A stretch of 57,935 nucleotides of DNA from Olsenella_L kribbiana (GTDB lineage Bacteria > Actinomycetota > Coriobacteriia > Coriobacteriales > Atopobiaceae), in NCBI RefSeq assembly GCF_036408795.1, contig NZ_JAZGJP010000013.1:1-57935 (forward strand), in the 5' to 3' direction. The notes beneath the pieces are model-generated. The model was not told where the DNA came from, did not search any database, and was given only the letters and a program-made list of their open reading frames with translations. The translations under genes and the position numbers were made by a program. Each line of letters opens with the position of its first letter. Positions within the stretch are counted from its first letter, which is position 1. Positions 8,601 through 16,368 of this stretch are shown here, in pieces.

Positions 8601-9151
8601 AACACATCGACCGCATCTCCATGCACCCAGAAGGCACCCGGTGCATCCGCTGCGCCCTTGGGGCTATAGCCCATGCCGACAAGAAGGGCAGGGACATCCT
8701 CGAAGGGCACCTCATCGCCACACGAAAACGTGCTCGGCGCAAAGTAGCCAGAGCCCTTGGGCGGCACGCGGCGCAGGAGCGCGGCAGCAGATGCCACGAC
8801 GATGCAGGGCTCCCCTGCCGCAAGGCGCGCTATCGCATGGCAGCGGGCACCGACGATAGCATCGTCGTAGCCTGCATCGGACCAGGGATAGTCCCTTCTC
8901 GCCGGATAGCGCGAGACCGATGGCATGCCGAGCCAGGCAGCAAGGGTACGCGCGGTCCTGTCTGCCGCCTCCTCGCCTGCCACGACCAGAAGGCACGGAC
9001 GGGGACGCTCTGCCCAGAGCGCTGCCAGCACAAGCGGGCGTGCACTCTGGGCGACCGCGAGCGTCAGGTCGTGTCCTTCATGGTACTCATGCAGGGCTTC
9101 TGCCATCTCGGGCGCCGAAAGGAGACGGGCGCCCACACGGTTTATGAACAT
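5693..9151 (-). CDS. mfd: Transcription-repair coupling factor Mfd
   Basis: A full-length 1152-aa Mfd, the ATPase that pushes stalled RNA polymerase off lesions and recruits UvrA. The UvrB-homology region fills the first ~350 residues. The polymerase-interaction (CarD-like) domain lies near 490-560 (FKPGDYVVHATHGIALF). The RecG-like motor follows, with Walker A GDVGFGKTEVALRAAF, IIDEEQRFGV (DEEQ box), TLSATPIPRTMQMA and TTIIESGIDNPHTNT. The C-terminal TRCF domain ends near 1140, followed by an acidic tail EEVGGDDEEDE. ATG 9151 follows a GAGG. It is a single gene with its own terminator. Confidence 0.97.
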   Translation of the reverse strand: MFINRVGARLLSAPEMAEALHEYHEGHDLTLAVAQSARPLVLAALWAERPRPCLLVVAGEEAADRTARTLAAWLGMPSVSRYPARRDYPWSDAGYDDAIVGARCHAIARLAAGEPCIVVASAAALLRRVPPKGSGYFAPSTFSCGDEVPFEDVPALLVGMGYSPKGAADAPGAFWVHGDAVDVFPAQATSPVRIEFFGDEIDRIRRMVPSTGQTIGELESVTVGPCREMALSSESIIRAKKALFKPAQESTKIAEDLELISQGADAPHLEKYLPVLYGSTASPLEHISSETLVVLAEPRALFDDCQRATDDISSAAQNAREKTEGLYTDPKKLDFGRQQRLSFASIMRQGTRVTAELKVRQPNIAGSDTKLLGSVRQMISDRMAVIFAVPDRGAREALELTFNDEAIPFVESLGSAPENRIPVDDPEAEKSIVPLEKGKVTFFDAPVPAGIIVPTAGLGVLSVSDLTARMAKHAKRVKKIDPTSVTFPFKPGDYVVHATHGIALFSQIVRQEVAGRQRDYFLLEYAGGDKLYVPLEQVDRITRYIGPDGAAPRLTRLNTADWSRATGKARKSAKKLAFDLVDLYTRRASVAGYAFPPDTPEQEEMEASFPYPLTPDQKSAIADIKADMESPKPMDRLLCGDVGFGKTEVALRAAFKCCCSSRQVMVLCPTTILAEQHHQTFYERFTPFGLNVQVLSRFVTPARQKKALKGFAEGTVDVLIGTHRLLSNDVNPHDLGLVIIDEEQRFGVQHKEQLKNMREQVDVLTLSATPIPRTMQMAVSGVRDMSLIMTAPPGRLPVKVTVGEWDPDVVSAAIRFELARKGQVYYVSNRVKTIDDAVMRVQEAAPEARIGVAHGKMSPREVEDMMMKFQEHEIDVLVATTIIESGIDNPHTNTLIIEDSQRLGLAQLYQLKGRVGRGRIQAYAYFMFPGEQPLTPEATDRLTAINEYQDLGSGMRIAMRDLEIRGAGSLVGAEQHGNLSSVGFDLFTQMLGEAVSEARGETAQTEQPEVTINLSADFYLAEEYLPEVDKRVLVYRQLASASELSDVDRIQKDCEERYGALPLAGRNLFDRARIRIRCQRMGITSVSLIQGRFVYQGIEVPRKLALKFKERHAFYYPKTKQLKYPFHKGAEEIVPAALGVLEEVGGDDEEDE

Positions 9152-9226
9152 AGATGCAAGACCTCATATCTCTTCTGCCGGCACAATCCGGCAGATTCAT
9201 ATCCGGAAGTCCCACGATAGCAGAGG

Positions 9227-9259
9227 GCGGGAGCCTCCCTCATCGAGAGAGGCTCCCGC
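9227..9259 (-). terminator. Terminator of the glycogen operon
   Basis: An 11-bp perfect stem GCGGGAGCCTC/GAGGCTCCCGC lies ~35 bp past the last operon stop. On the minus strand it is followed by CCTCTGC, so the U-tract is poor. It could be bidirectional. Confidence 0.6.
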
Positions 9260-9292
9260 CGCAAAATCGCTGCTTTTCAGCTCACATATCTG

Positions 9293-12200
9293 CTACTTGG
9301 CAGCCCTGCCGCTCTTCTCTGCAAGCTCCTTCAAGTGCGGAAGCGATGCCTTGATATCCTCGGCATCTGCCTGCCAGCACCAGTTGCCGTCAGCCTTGCC
9401 CGGCACGTTCATGCGTGCCGTGTCGTCCAGGCCGAGCACATCCTGGAGCGGCACGATAGCGACCTTCGCATCCGTTGCCAGCACCCGTTCCAGGAGCCTT
9501 TCCGCAAACTCCGGCGTGCCTTCCTCGCCGAAGCGGCTCTTGGCCCAGCCAAGGAGCGTCTGCGTGTCGTGCGTGCCCGAGCAGGCCACCTTGTGGTGGA
9601 TCGGCACATACGACTGGCGCACATCCTGGTCGGAGAACTGCACGACGTCGAGTCCCGGGAAGCCGCATGAAGCGGAGAGGGCATGCACGGCCGGCGTGAT
9701 GGAGCCCAGATCCTCTGCAATGAAGGGCAGGGGTCCGAGCTTCTTTTCCGCCTGCTCGAAGAGCGCACGTCCCGGCCCGAAGTGCCACATGCCATCCTTG
9801 GCGGAATGTCCTGCCGGGATAGAGAAGTAGGACGAGAAGCCGAGGAAGTGGTCGAGCCTCACATAGTCATAGAGCTCGCACGCACGTGCCAAGCGCTGCA
9901 TCCACCACTCGTAGCCGGTCTCTGCCATGCGCTTCCACTGGTAGGTCGGGTTGCCCCAGACCTGGCCATCCTCGCTGAACTGATCGGGCGGGCAGCCTGC
10001 AATCGAGGTTGCGTTGCCGTCCTTGTCGATCGAGAAGAGATCGGGGTGGCTCCAGACATCGGAGGAGTCGGCAGAGACATACATCGGCATGTCGCCGACA
10101 AGCGAGATGCCCTTCGAGTGCGCGTACTCCTTGAGCTCAGACCAGCCCTGGGCAAAGATGAACTGCCGCTTCTCGTGGTAGGAGATCTCCTTCGCAAGCG
10201 AAGGGTCATGCAGAAGCTTGTCCGAGTACTTCTTGTACTTGGCTGGCCACGTCTGCCAGGCACGCTCGCCCTCGAAGTGCTTGATGGCACGGAAGGTGGC
10301 ATAGGGAAGAAGCCAGGCCTCTTCCTTCCTGCAGAATGCCTTGAAGGCAGGGTCTGAATCCTTGATGGCGGCAGTCTTCTTCTCGAGGTCTTCCTTCGTG
10401 CCTTCGATGAGGGCAGTATTGCCGGCAAAGGCAGAAAGGCCGGCGTACGGGCTGCCATGGCGGTCGCAGGGGTTCACGGGCAGGATCTGCCAGTAGCGCT
10501 GGCCGCCTGCAGCCAGGTAGTCGATGAAGTCACGGGCAGGCTTGCCCATGGTGCCAGGACGGCCGCCATTCGGAAGCGACGTGATATGGCAGAGGATGCC
10601 CATGCCCGGCTCGAGCGGACGGTCGAGCATCTGTGCCTTGTGGAAGTAGAGGACCGCCGTTCCCAGAGGCCAGAGGCCGACATGGACCTTTCCGTCATGC
10701 ACCTCGAGATCCTGGCCCGACACGATATCGTCCACGGCCTCGCCCTGCATCGGCACCTCGAACTCATGGCGCTGGGAAAGGCCACCATTCACGAGGACCA
10801 TGACAGACTCGTCACCTGCGGAACGCGTGAAGCCGAAGACATCCTGGTTCACGGCAAACGGATGGAAGTCGCCGTCCACAAGCACCGGCAGGGACTTCCT
10901 GATAGCAATCGCATTGCGGCAGATGTTGAAGCAGTCCTTGTCCTCATGCCCCCACGGGAAAGGCGCCCTGTTGTACGGGTCTGTCATGCCCTGGAGGCCT
11001 GCCTCGTCGCCGTAGTAGATGGAGGGCACGCCCGGCATGGTCATCTGCAGCAGCGCAGCATCCCAGAGCCTGCCTTTGGCCAAGCCCATCTGGTCGCGGG
11101 AGAGCCTGTAGGCGGCACGCTGATTGTCGTCCATCGTATCCGGGTCGGGAGCGCCGCCCAGAAGCGTCAGGATGCGGCTCCTGTCATGGGAGCCCAGAAG
11201 GTTCAGGGCCGAATAGAACGCATCGTGCGGATAGTTCTCATAGAGCTGCTCGAAGCGTGCTGCCGTCTCGTAGGCATCGACCTTGTTCAGGAGGAAGTCG
11301 AGCACGGCTCCCCTGAAGGGATAGTTCATCGCAGAGTCGAGCTCGCCGCCCAGAAGGTAGTGCCTCGGCTCGCCGTAGGCAACCTTGTTCGAGGCATCTT
11401 CCCAGACCTCGCCGATGACAGCAGCATCGGCACGCTCGGCACGTGCGGCGCTCGAGATATCACGGATGAAATCTTCGGGAAGCTCATCTGCCACATCGAG
11501 CCTCCAGCCACGGGCACCAAGGCGCAGCCAATGGCGGACGACGCCGTCCTTGCCGCAGATGAACTCGTGGTAGCCCGGGTCCTCTTCGCGGACGTCAGGC
11601 AGGTCGCCCACGCCCCACCAGGAGGCATACTCGCCCGAATCGTCGATCTCGTACCAGGAGCGGTACGGAGAGTCCTTGCTCTGGAAGGCGCCAACCTCGG
11701 GATAGTTGCCGTACTTGTTGAAGTAGCGCGAATCGCAGCCCGTATGGTTGAAGACGCCGTCGAGCATTATTGCCATGCCATGCGCCTCCGCAGCGCGGCA
11801 GAGCTCCTGGAAGGCCTCCGTGTCGCCGAGCATCGGGTCGACCTTCATGTAGTCGGCCGTGTCATAGCGGTGGTTCGAGGCAGCCTCGAAGATCGGGTTC
11901 AGATAGAGCACTGTGACGCCGAGCGCCTCGAGATAGTCGAGCTTCTCTGCGATGCCGGAAAGCGTGCCGCCGTAGAAGTCCCAGGCCACGATATCGCCCG
12001 AGGCATCCTTCTGGTAGCGGGGCTCGGTGTCCCAGTCCTCGACCAGGCGGCGTCCAGGGCCATTCCTCTTGACCGAGAGCGCCGCATCGACACGCTCGCG
12101 CCAGTCGGCGCCGCGTGCGAAGCGATCCGGGAAGATCTGGTAGACGATGCCTTTCGTGTACCACAGAGGAAGCGTCTTCCTCGTGAGGTAGACAGAGATC

Positions 12201-12547
12201 TGCCAGCTCGAAGGCTCATACCACACAAGCTCGCCTTCGCCCGACGTGGCGCCGTTCTTCGTGCCATACCAGCAGACGGAGCCATCGGAGCCATAGATCT
12301 TGAAGTAGTACCAGAGGATCTCAGGGTCCGGGACCTCGAAGGAGCCGGTGAAGTGCAGGTGGTCTCCTGCCTCCTCGCGGTCCATGTGATAGATGTACTC
12401 GCCTTTGCCATCCACCCAGGTGCGGATATCGGCTGAGGCACCAAAGTCGTCCCAGATATCGAGGCTGAGCACGACAGTGCCGCCACAAGGGGCGGCACCA
12501 AAAGGACTCCGATACGTCGGATCCGAACTTATATGCAATGCGTGCAA
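9293..12547 (-). CDS. GH13 alpha-glucan hydrolase fused to GH77 4-alpha-glucanotransferase
   Basis: A 1084-aa two-enzyme chain. Residues 1-~630 are a neopullulanase-like GH13 with an N-terminal beta-sandwich, YDTADY, GVFNHTG, nucleophile strand GWRLDVADE, acid GEVWED and GSHDRSR. Residues ~640-1084 are GH77 (MalQ type), starting at GILCHITSLPNGGRPG, with DMPMYV, nucleophile RLDHFLGF, acid AEDLG and SGTHDTQTLLGW. Both catalytic sets look intact, so the protein should trim branched glucan and disproportionate the maltodextrins. It is the last gene of the glycogen operon, 23 bp after glgA. The start is a TTG (12547) 5 nt after CAGG; a second in-frame TTG lies three codons later. Confidence 0.9.
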   Translation of the reverse strand: MHALHISSDPTYRSPFGAAPCGGTVVLSLDIWDDFGASADIRTWVDGKGEYIYHMDREEAGDHLHFTGSFEVPDPEILWYYFKIYGSDGSVCWYGTKNGATSGEGELVWYEPSSWQISVYLTRKTLPLWYTKGIVYQIFPDRFARGADWRERVDAALSVKRNGPGRRLVEDWDTEPRYQKDASGDIVAWDFYGGTLSGIAEKLDYLEALGVTVLYLNPIFEAASNHRYDTADYMKVDPMLGDTEAFQELCRAAEAHGMAIMLDGVFNHTGCDSRYFNKYGNYPEVGAFQSKDSPYRSWYEIDDSGEYASWWGVGDLPDVREEDPGYHEFICGKDGVVRHWLRLGARGWRLDVADELPEDFIRDISSAARAERADAAVIGEVWEDASNKVAYGEPRHYLLGGELDSAMNYPFRGAVLDFLLNKVDAYETAARFEQLYENYPHDAFYSALNLLGSHDRSRILTLLGGAPDPDTMDDNQRAAYRLSRDQMGLAKGRLWDAALLQMTMPGVPSIYYGDEAGLQGMTDPYNRAPFPWGHEDKDCFNICRNAIAIRKSLPVLVDGDFHPFAVNQDVFGFTRSAGDESVMVLVNGGLSQRHEFEVPMQGEAVDDIVSGQDLEVHDGKVHVGLWPLGTAVLYFHKAQMLDRPLEPGMGILCHITSLPNGGRPGTMGKPARDFIDYLAAGGQRYWQILPVNPCDRHGSPYAGLSAFAGNTALIEGTKEDLEKKTAAIKDSDPAFKAFCRKEEAWLLPYATFRAIKHFEGERAWQTWPAKYKKYSDKLLHDPSLAKEISYHEKRQFIFAQGWSELKEYAHSKGISLVGDMPMYVSADSSDVWSHPDLFSIDKDGNATSIAGCPPDQFSEDGQVWGNPTYQWKRMAETGYEWWMQRLARACELYDYVRLDHFLGFSSYFSIPAGHSAKDGMWHFGPGRALFEQAEKKLGPLPFIAEDLGSITPAVHALSASCGFPGLDVVQFSDQDVRQSYVPIHHKVACSGTHDTQTLLGWAKSRFGEEGTPEFAERLLERVLATDAKVAIVPLQDVLGLDDTARMNVPGKADGNWCWQADAEDIKASLPHLKELAEKSGRAAK

Positions 12548-12570
12548 GGTGACCTGTCTCTCTACCCTGC

Positions 12571-14061
12571 CTAATCGCGGCGCTTGTTGTAGCGCTGGAC
12601 CTCAGGGTGAAGACTATGATACAGGTCCAGGTAGTCGTTCGCTGCCCTCTTCCAGCTGAAATCTTGCGACATTGCCTGACGCTGGAGCTGTGCCCACACG
12701 TCCTTGTCCGTCCAGTACACTTCGCAGCCCGTGAGAAGCGCATTGGTCATCTCGTCGGCATTGATGTTCGCGAAGCTGAAGCCCGTTCCCTCGCCCGTGA
12801 AGCGGTTGTAGGGGATGACGGTATCCTTGAGGCCGCCCGTCTCTCGCACGACCGGAAGCGTGCCATAGCGCATGGCAATCATCTGGGAAAGGCCGCAGGG
12901 CTCGAACTCTGACGGCATGAGGAAGAGATCCGCACCCGCGTACATGCGGTGCGACAGCGCAGAGTCGAACGTGATGCAGGCAGCAAGCTGGTCGTTGTAC
13001 TTCCAGTCGAAGTATTTGAAGGCATCTTCGAGGTCCTTGTCGCCGGTGCCGAGCACGGCCATCTGGATGCCGCGGCTCATGAGGTAGTCCATCGCATAGC
13101 GGACAAGGCCGATGCCCTTCTGCTCCGTGAGGCGGCCAACCATTGCGACAAGAGGCTTGTCGGGGTCGACAGCAAGACCCAGCTCCTCCTGGAGCGCCTT
13201 CTTGCAGGCAGCCTTGCCGGACATGTCTTCCTCGGAGTAGGCAGCCGCAATCTCGGGGTCTGTCTTCGGGTTCCAGGCATTCACATCGATGCCGTTGAGG
13301 ATGCCCGAGAGCACGTTCTGGCGGCGGCGGAAGATGCCGTCGAGGTTCTCGCCGTAGAACGGCATCTGGAGCTCGTCGGCGTAGGTCGGCGAGACCGTGG
13401 TGAGGGCGTCCGAATAGCAGAGGGCACCCTTCATGTAGTTGATGCCTCCTGGGCCTGCGGCCAGCTGGTCGCGTGCGGCAGGGATGCCTGCCAGGCCCAG
13501 GACATCGTTCAGCATCTTGTCCGAGAACTGCCCCTGGAACTTCGCATTGTGGACGGTGAAGACCGTCTTGATGTTGTCGTAGAGGGGGATGTCCCGGTAG
13601 AACTCGCGCAGGAACACGGGCGCCAGGGCGCACTGCCAGTCATTGCAGTGCAGCACGTCGATGTCGCCGAGCTCCGGCACATGCTGGAGGCATTCCAGGA
13701 TGGCCTTCGAGAAGAAGGCGAAGCGCTCTCCATCGTCGTAGTAGCCGTAGATCCCATCACGCTTGAAGTAGGCCTCGTTGTCCACGAAGTAGAAGTCGAG
13801 GTCATTGAGCGTGAGCTTGTCGATGCCGCACCAGACATTGCGCCAGGAGAGCGGCACGTAGAACTCGCAGATGTGCTGCATCTGCGCCTTGTACCCATCA
13901 GAAATCTTCGAGTACTTCGGAAGGATGACGGCGACATGGGCTCCTGCGTGCTTGAGTGCACGCGGGAGCGATCCTGCGACGTCGGCCAGGCCGCCCGTCT
14001 TCACGAACGGCACAACCTCGGACGCGGCGAAGAGGATGTTGAGCTTTCTTCTGACAGCCAT
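12571..14061 (-). CDS. glgA: Glycogen synthase (ADP-glucose)
   Basis: A 496-aa GT5 enzyme that extends alpha-1,4-glucan from ADP-glucose. It has the N-terminal ADP-glucose loop KTGGLADVAGSLPRAL (with KLNILFAASEVVPF before it), NDWQCALAPVFL, VFTVHNAKFQG and the C-terminal Rossmann motif VAMVGRLTEQKGIGL. It also has the SEFEPCGLSQMIAMRYGTLP donor site. ATG 14061 follows GGGAG; an open frame continues upstream through glgD but is not the gene. It sits 22 bp after glgD. Confidence 0.97.
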   Translation of the reverse strand: MAVRRKLNILFAASEVVPFVKTGGLADVAGSLPRALKHAGAHVAVILPKYSKISDGYKAQMQHICEFYVPLSWRNVWCGIDKLTLNDLDFYFVDNEAYFKRDGIYGYYDDGERFAFFSKAILECLQHVPELGDIDVLHCNDWQCALAPVFLREFYRDIPLYDNIKTVFTVHNAKFQGQFSDKMLNDVLGLAGIPAARDQLAAGPGGINYMKGALCYSDALTTVSPTYADELQMPFYGENLDGIFRRRQNVLSGILNGIDVNAWNPKTDPEIAAAYSEEDMSGKAACKKALQEELGLAVDPDKPLVAMVGRLTEQKGIGLVRYAMDYLMSRGIQMAVLGTGDKDLEDAFKYFDWKYNDQLAACITFDSALSHRMYAGADLFLMPSEFEPCGLSQMIAMRYGTLPVVRETGGLKDTVIPYNRFTGEGTGFSFANINADEMTNALLTGCEVYWTDKDVWAQLQRQAMSQDFSWKRAANDYLDLYHSLHPEVQRYNKRRD

Positions 14062-14083
14062 GGATGCTCCCGCTTTCTCGGCG

Positions 14084-15184
14084 CTAGTCGTTGCCCTTGG
14101 GAAGGACCAGCACTGCGTCGGACGTGCCACGAAGGACCGTGCCAGCAGCAATCTCATTGTTGCGGTCGATGATCGCGTTCTCGATGTGGGCGCCGGCCTT
14201 GACCGTGACCGAACGGACAAGAATCGCGTTCGTGACGGTGGCACCCGGCTCGATCACGCAGGCACGGCCGATGATGGAGTTCTTCACTGTGCCGTAGATC
14301 TTCGTGCCGGAGGAGACGAGCGAGTTCGCCACATGTGCGCCCGGCTCGTACTTGGCAGGCGTCGTGTCGTGTGCCTTTGTCATGACCGGCAGGTCGTTCG
14401 TGAAGAGCTGCTCCTGGAGCGCCGGATCGAGGAGCTCCATCGAGCGCTTGAAGTAGGCCTCCTTCGAGAAGATCGGCGCCACATAGCCCTCGTAGTCATA
14501 GGTGCCGACGCGGACCTCGTCGAGATCCTCCTTGAGGGCATCGAAGAGATCGAGGTGGTCGACATCGCGATACCAACCCAGGAGCTCTTCGAGCTTCTGC
14601 GTGCCGATAACGAAGAGGTCCATGAAGGCAGCGTCGCCGAAGGCAGAGCCTGTCTTGATGCCGGCGAATGCGCCCTTGTCGTCCTTCACGACAGCATTGA
14701 CGTCCTCGGAGTCCTCATTCGCACGGTAGGTGACGACGGTGATATCGTCGCCGGACGCGATGTGGGCATCGACGATCTTCTTGAGATCGGTCGTGTAGAG
14801 GAAGTTGCAGCCGGAGACGATCACATAGTCGGACTTCGAGCGGCGCAGGAAGTCGCGGTTCGCCTCGAAGTCGCGGATGAGGAAGCGGCCGCCGACGCGG
14901 CTCATGCCGAACGAGGATCCCGGAAGCGGGAAGAGGCCGCCGTTCTTGCGGTCAAGACCCCAGTCCTTGCCGGCACCGACATGGTCGATGACCGGACGGT
15001 AGTTGTCCGGCATGATGAGACCAACGGTGCTAAGACCTGCGTTGACCATATTGGAGAGCGTGAAGTCGATCATGCGGTAGCGGCCGAGAACCGGCGTTGC
15101 CGCGACCGGGCGCACGCCTTCGACGAACTGGCTTGGATGGTGCGTGGAATAATTGGTGGTGATGAGTCCTACGACCTTTGCCAC
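14084..15184 (-). CDS. glgD: Glucose-1-phosphate adenylyltransferase, GlgD subunit
   Basis: A 366-aa partner of GlgC. It keeps the nucleotidyltransferase fold (LGRYRMIDFTLSNMVNAGLSTVG) and the C-terminal left-handed beta helix (GTKIYGTVKNSIIGRACVIE). It lacks the catalytic GGxGxRL loop, having NYSTHHPSQFVEGVRPVAAT there. In Bacillus and clostridia GlgD is the weakly active or regulatory half of a GlgC/GlgD heteromer, which I infer here. It is separated from glgC by 2 bp, fitting a 1:1 complex. Confidence 0.94.
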   Translation of the reverse strand: MAKVVGLITTNYSTHHPSQFVEGVRPVAATPVLGRYRMIDFTLSNMVNAGLSTVGLIMPDNYRPVIDHVGAGKDWGLDRKNGGLFPLPGSSFGMSRVGGRFLIRDFEANRDFLRRSKSDYVIVSGCNFLYTTDLKKIVDAHIASGDDITVVTYRANEDSEDVNAVVKDDKGAFAGIKTGSAFGDAAFMDLFVIGTQKLEELLGWYRDVDHLDLFDALKEDLDEVRVGTYDYEGYVAPIFSKEAYFKRSMELLDPALQEQLFTNDLPVMTKAHDTTPAKYEPGAHVANSLVSSGTKIYGTVKNSIIGRACVIEPGATVTNAILVRSVTVKAGAHIENAIIDRNNEIAAGTVLRGTSDAVLVLPKGND

Positions 15185-15186
15185 GG

Positions 15187-16329
15187 CTACTCCTCTCCCT
15201 TCGTAATCACGGCGTCATTGCCTGCCACTGCCGTATCCGCATCCTTGCTGCCAAAGTCGACATTCTTCTCGACGACAGCGCGCTCGCCGAGGATGGCATT
15301 GACGACGCGGCAGCCTTCCTCCACGCGGGCACCCGGCAGAAGCACGGAATCCTCGACGATGGTATGGGGGCCGACATAGACGCCGGCAGAAATGACCGAA
15401 TGCCTGACCTGGCCCAGAATCCTGCAGCCATTGTCGACGAGGCAGTCATCGATGGAGGCGTCAGGGCCGACATAGTGCGGCGGCATCGGCACGGTGTTGC
15501 TCATGATCGGGGATTCCTGGTCGTAGAGGTCGAACGCCGGCTCGGAGCCCAGGAGCTCCATGTTCGTCTCGTGGTAGGAGGCGATGGTACCGACATCGCG
15601 CCAGAAGCCCTCGAAGCGGTACGTGTAGAGGCGCTTGCCGGCATCAAGCAGCTTCGGGATGATGTTCTTGCCGAAGTCGTGCTCGGAGTTCGGGTCCTTG
15701 GCGTCCTCCTTCAGCGTCTCGACCAGAAGGTCGGCGTTGAAGATATAGATGCCCATGGAAGCGAGGTTCGAATCGGGATGCGCAGGCTTCTCGGTGAACT
15801 TGAGAATGCGCTCGTCGTCGTCCGTGGTGAGGATGCCGAAGCGCGGCGCTTCCTCCCAGGGGACCGGCATGACGGCGATGGTCAGATCGGCGTTGTGGCG
15901 CTTGTGGTTCTCGAGCATGTCGTTATAGTCCATGCGATAGAGCTGGTCGCCCGAAAGGATCAGCACATAATCAGGATCGTTCTGCTCGATGTAGCCAAGG
16001 TTCTGCGTCACGGCGTCGGCCGTGCCCTCATACCAGGCACCGCCAGACTGCGTCGCGAACGGCGGAAGGATGGAGACACCGCCCGAGCGCTCGTCGAGGT
16101 TCCACGCCTCGCCCGAGCCGATGTAGGAATGGAGCAGATACGGACGGTACTGGGTCAGGACGCCGACAGTCGTGATGCCCGAGTTCGCGCAGTTGGACAG
16201 CGCGAAGTCGATGATGCGGAACTTGCCGCCAAACGAGACGGCAGGCTTCGCCACCTCGCTCGTCAGCGCCTTGAGCCTGCTGCCCTGTCCGCCTGCAAGC
16301 AGCATTGCGAGGCACTCTTTCTTGCTCAT
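15187..16329 (-). CDS. glgC: Glucose-1-phosphate adenylyltransferase, catalytic subunit
   Basis: A 380-aa enzyme making ADP-glucose from glucose-1-phosphate and ATP, the committed step of glycogen synthesis. It shows the nucleotide loop LLAGGQGSRLKALTSEVAKP, GKFRIIDFALSNCANSGI, ILSGDQLYRMDY, FTEKPAHPDS and FWRDVGTIASYHETNMEL. A C-terminal hexapeptide beta helix (DASIDDCLVDNGCRI) follows. It starts 39 bp after glgP. Confidence 0.96.
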   Translation of the reverse strand: MSKKECLAMLLAGGQGSRLKALTSEVAKPAVSFGGKFRIIDFALSNCANSGITTVGVLTQYRPYLLHSYIGSGEAWNLDERSGGVSILPPFATQSGGAWYEGTADAVTQNLGYIEQNDPDYVLILSGDQLYRMDYNDMLENHKRHNADLTIAVMPVPWEEAPRFGILTTDDDERILKFTEKPAHPDSNLASMGIYIFNADLLVETLKEDAKDPNSEHDFGKNIIPKLLDAGKRLYTYRFEGFWRDVGTIASYHETNMELLGSEPAFDLYDQESPIMSNTVPMPPHYVGPDASIDDCLVDNGCRILGQVRHSVISAGVYVGPHTIVEDSVLLPGARVEEGCRVVNAILGERAVVEKNVDFGSKDADTAVAGNDAVITKGEE

Positions 16330-16368
16330 ACCGATTCTCCCCTTTCAGCTTCCGGATAAGCAAAGGAT

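Noticed and set aside
10457..12436. Long plus-strand open frame (659 codons) opposite the GH13-GH77 gene
   Set aside because: Antisense shadow; no ribosome site, no recognisable motif, and the minus-strand protein is clear.
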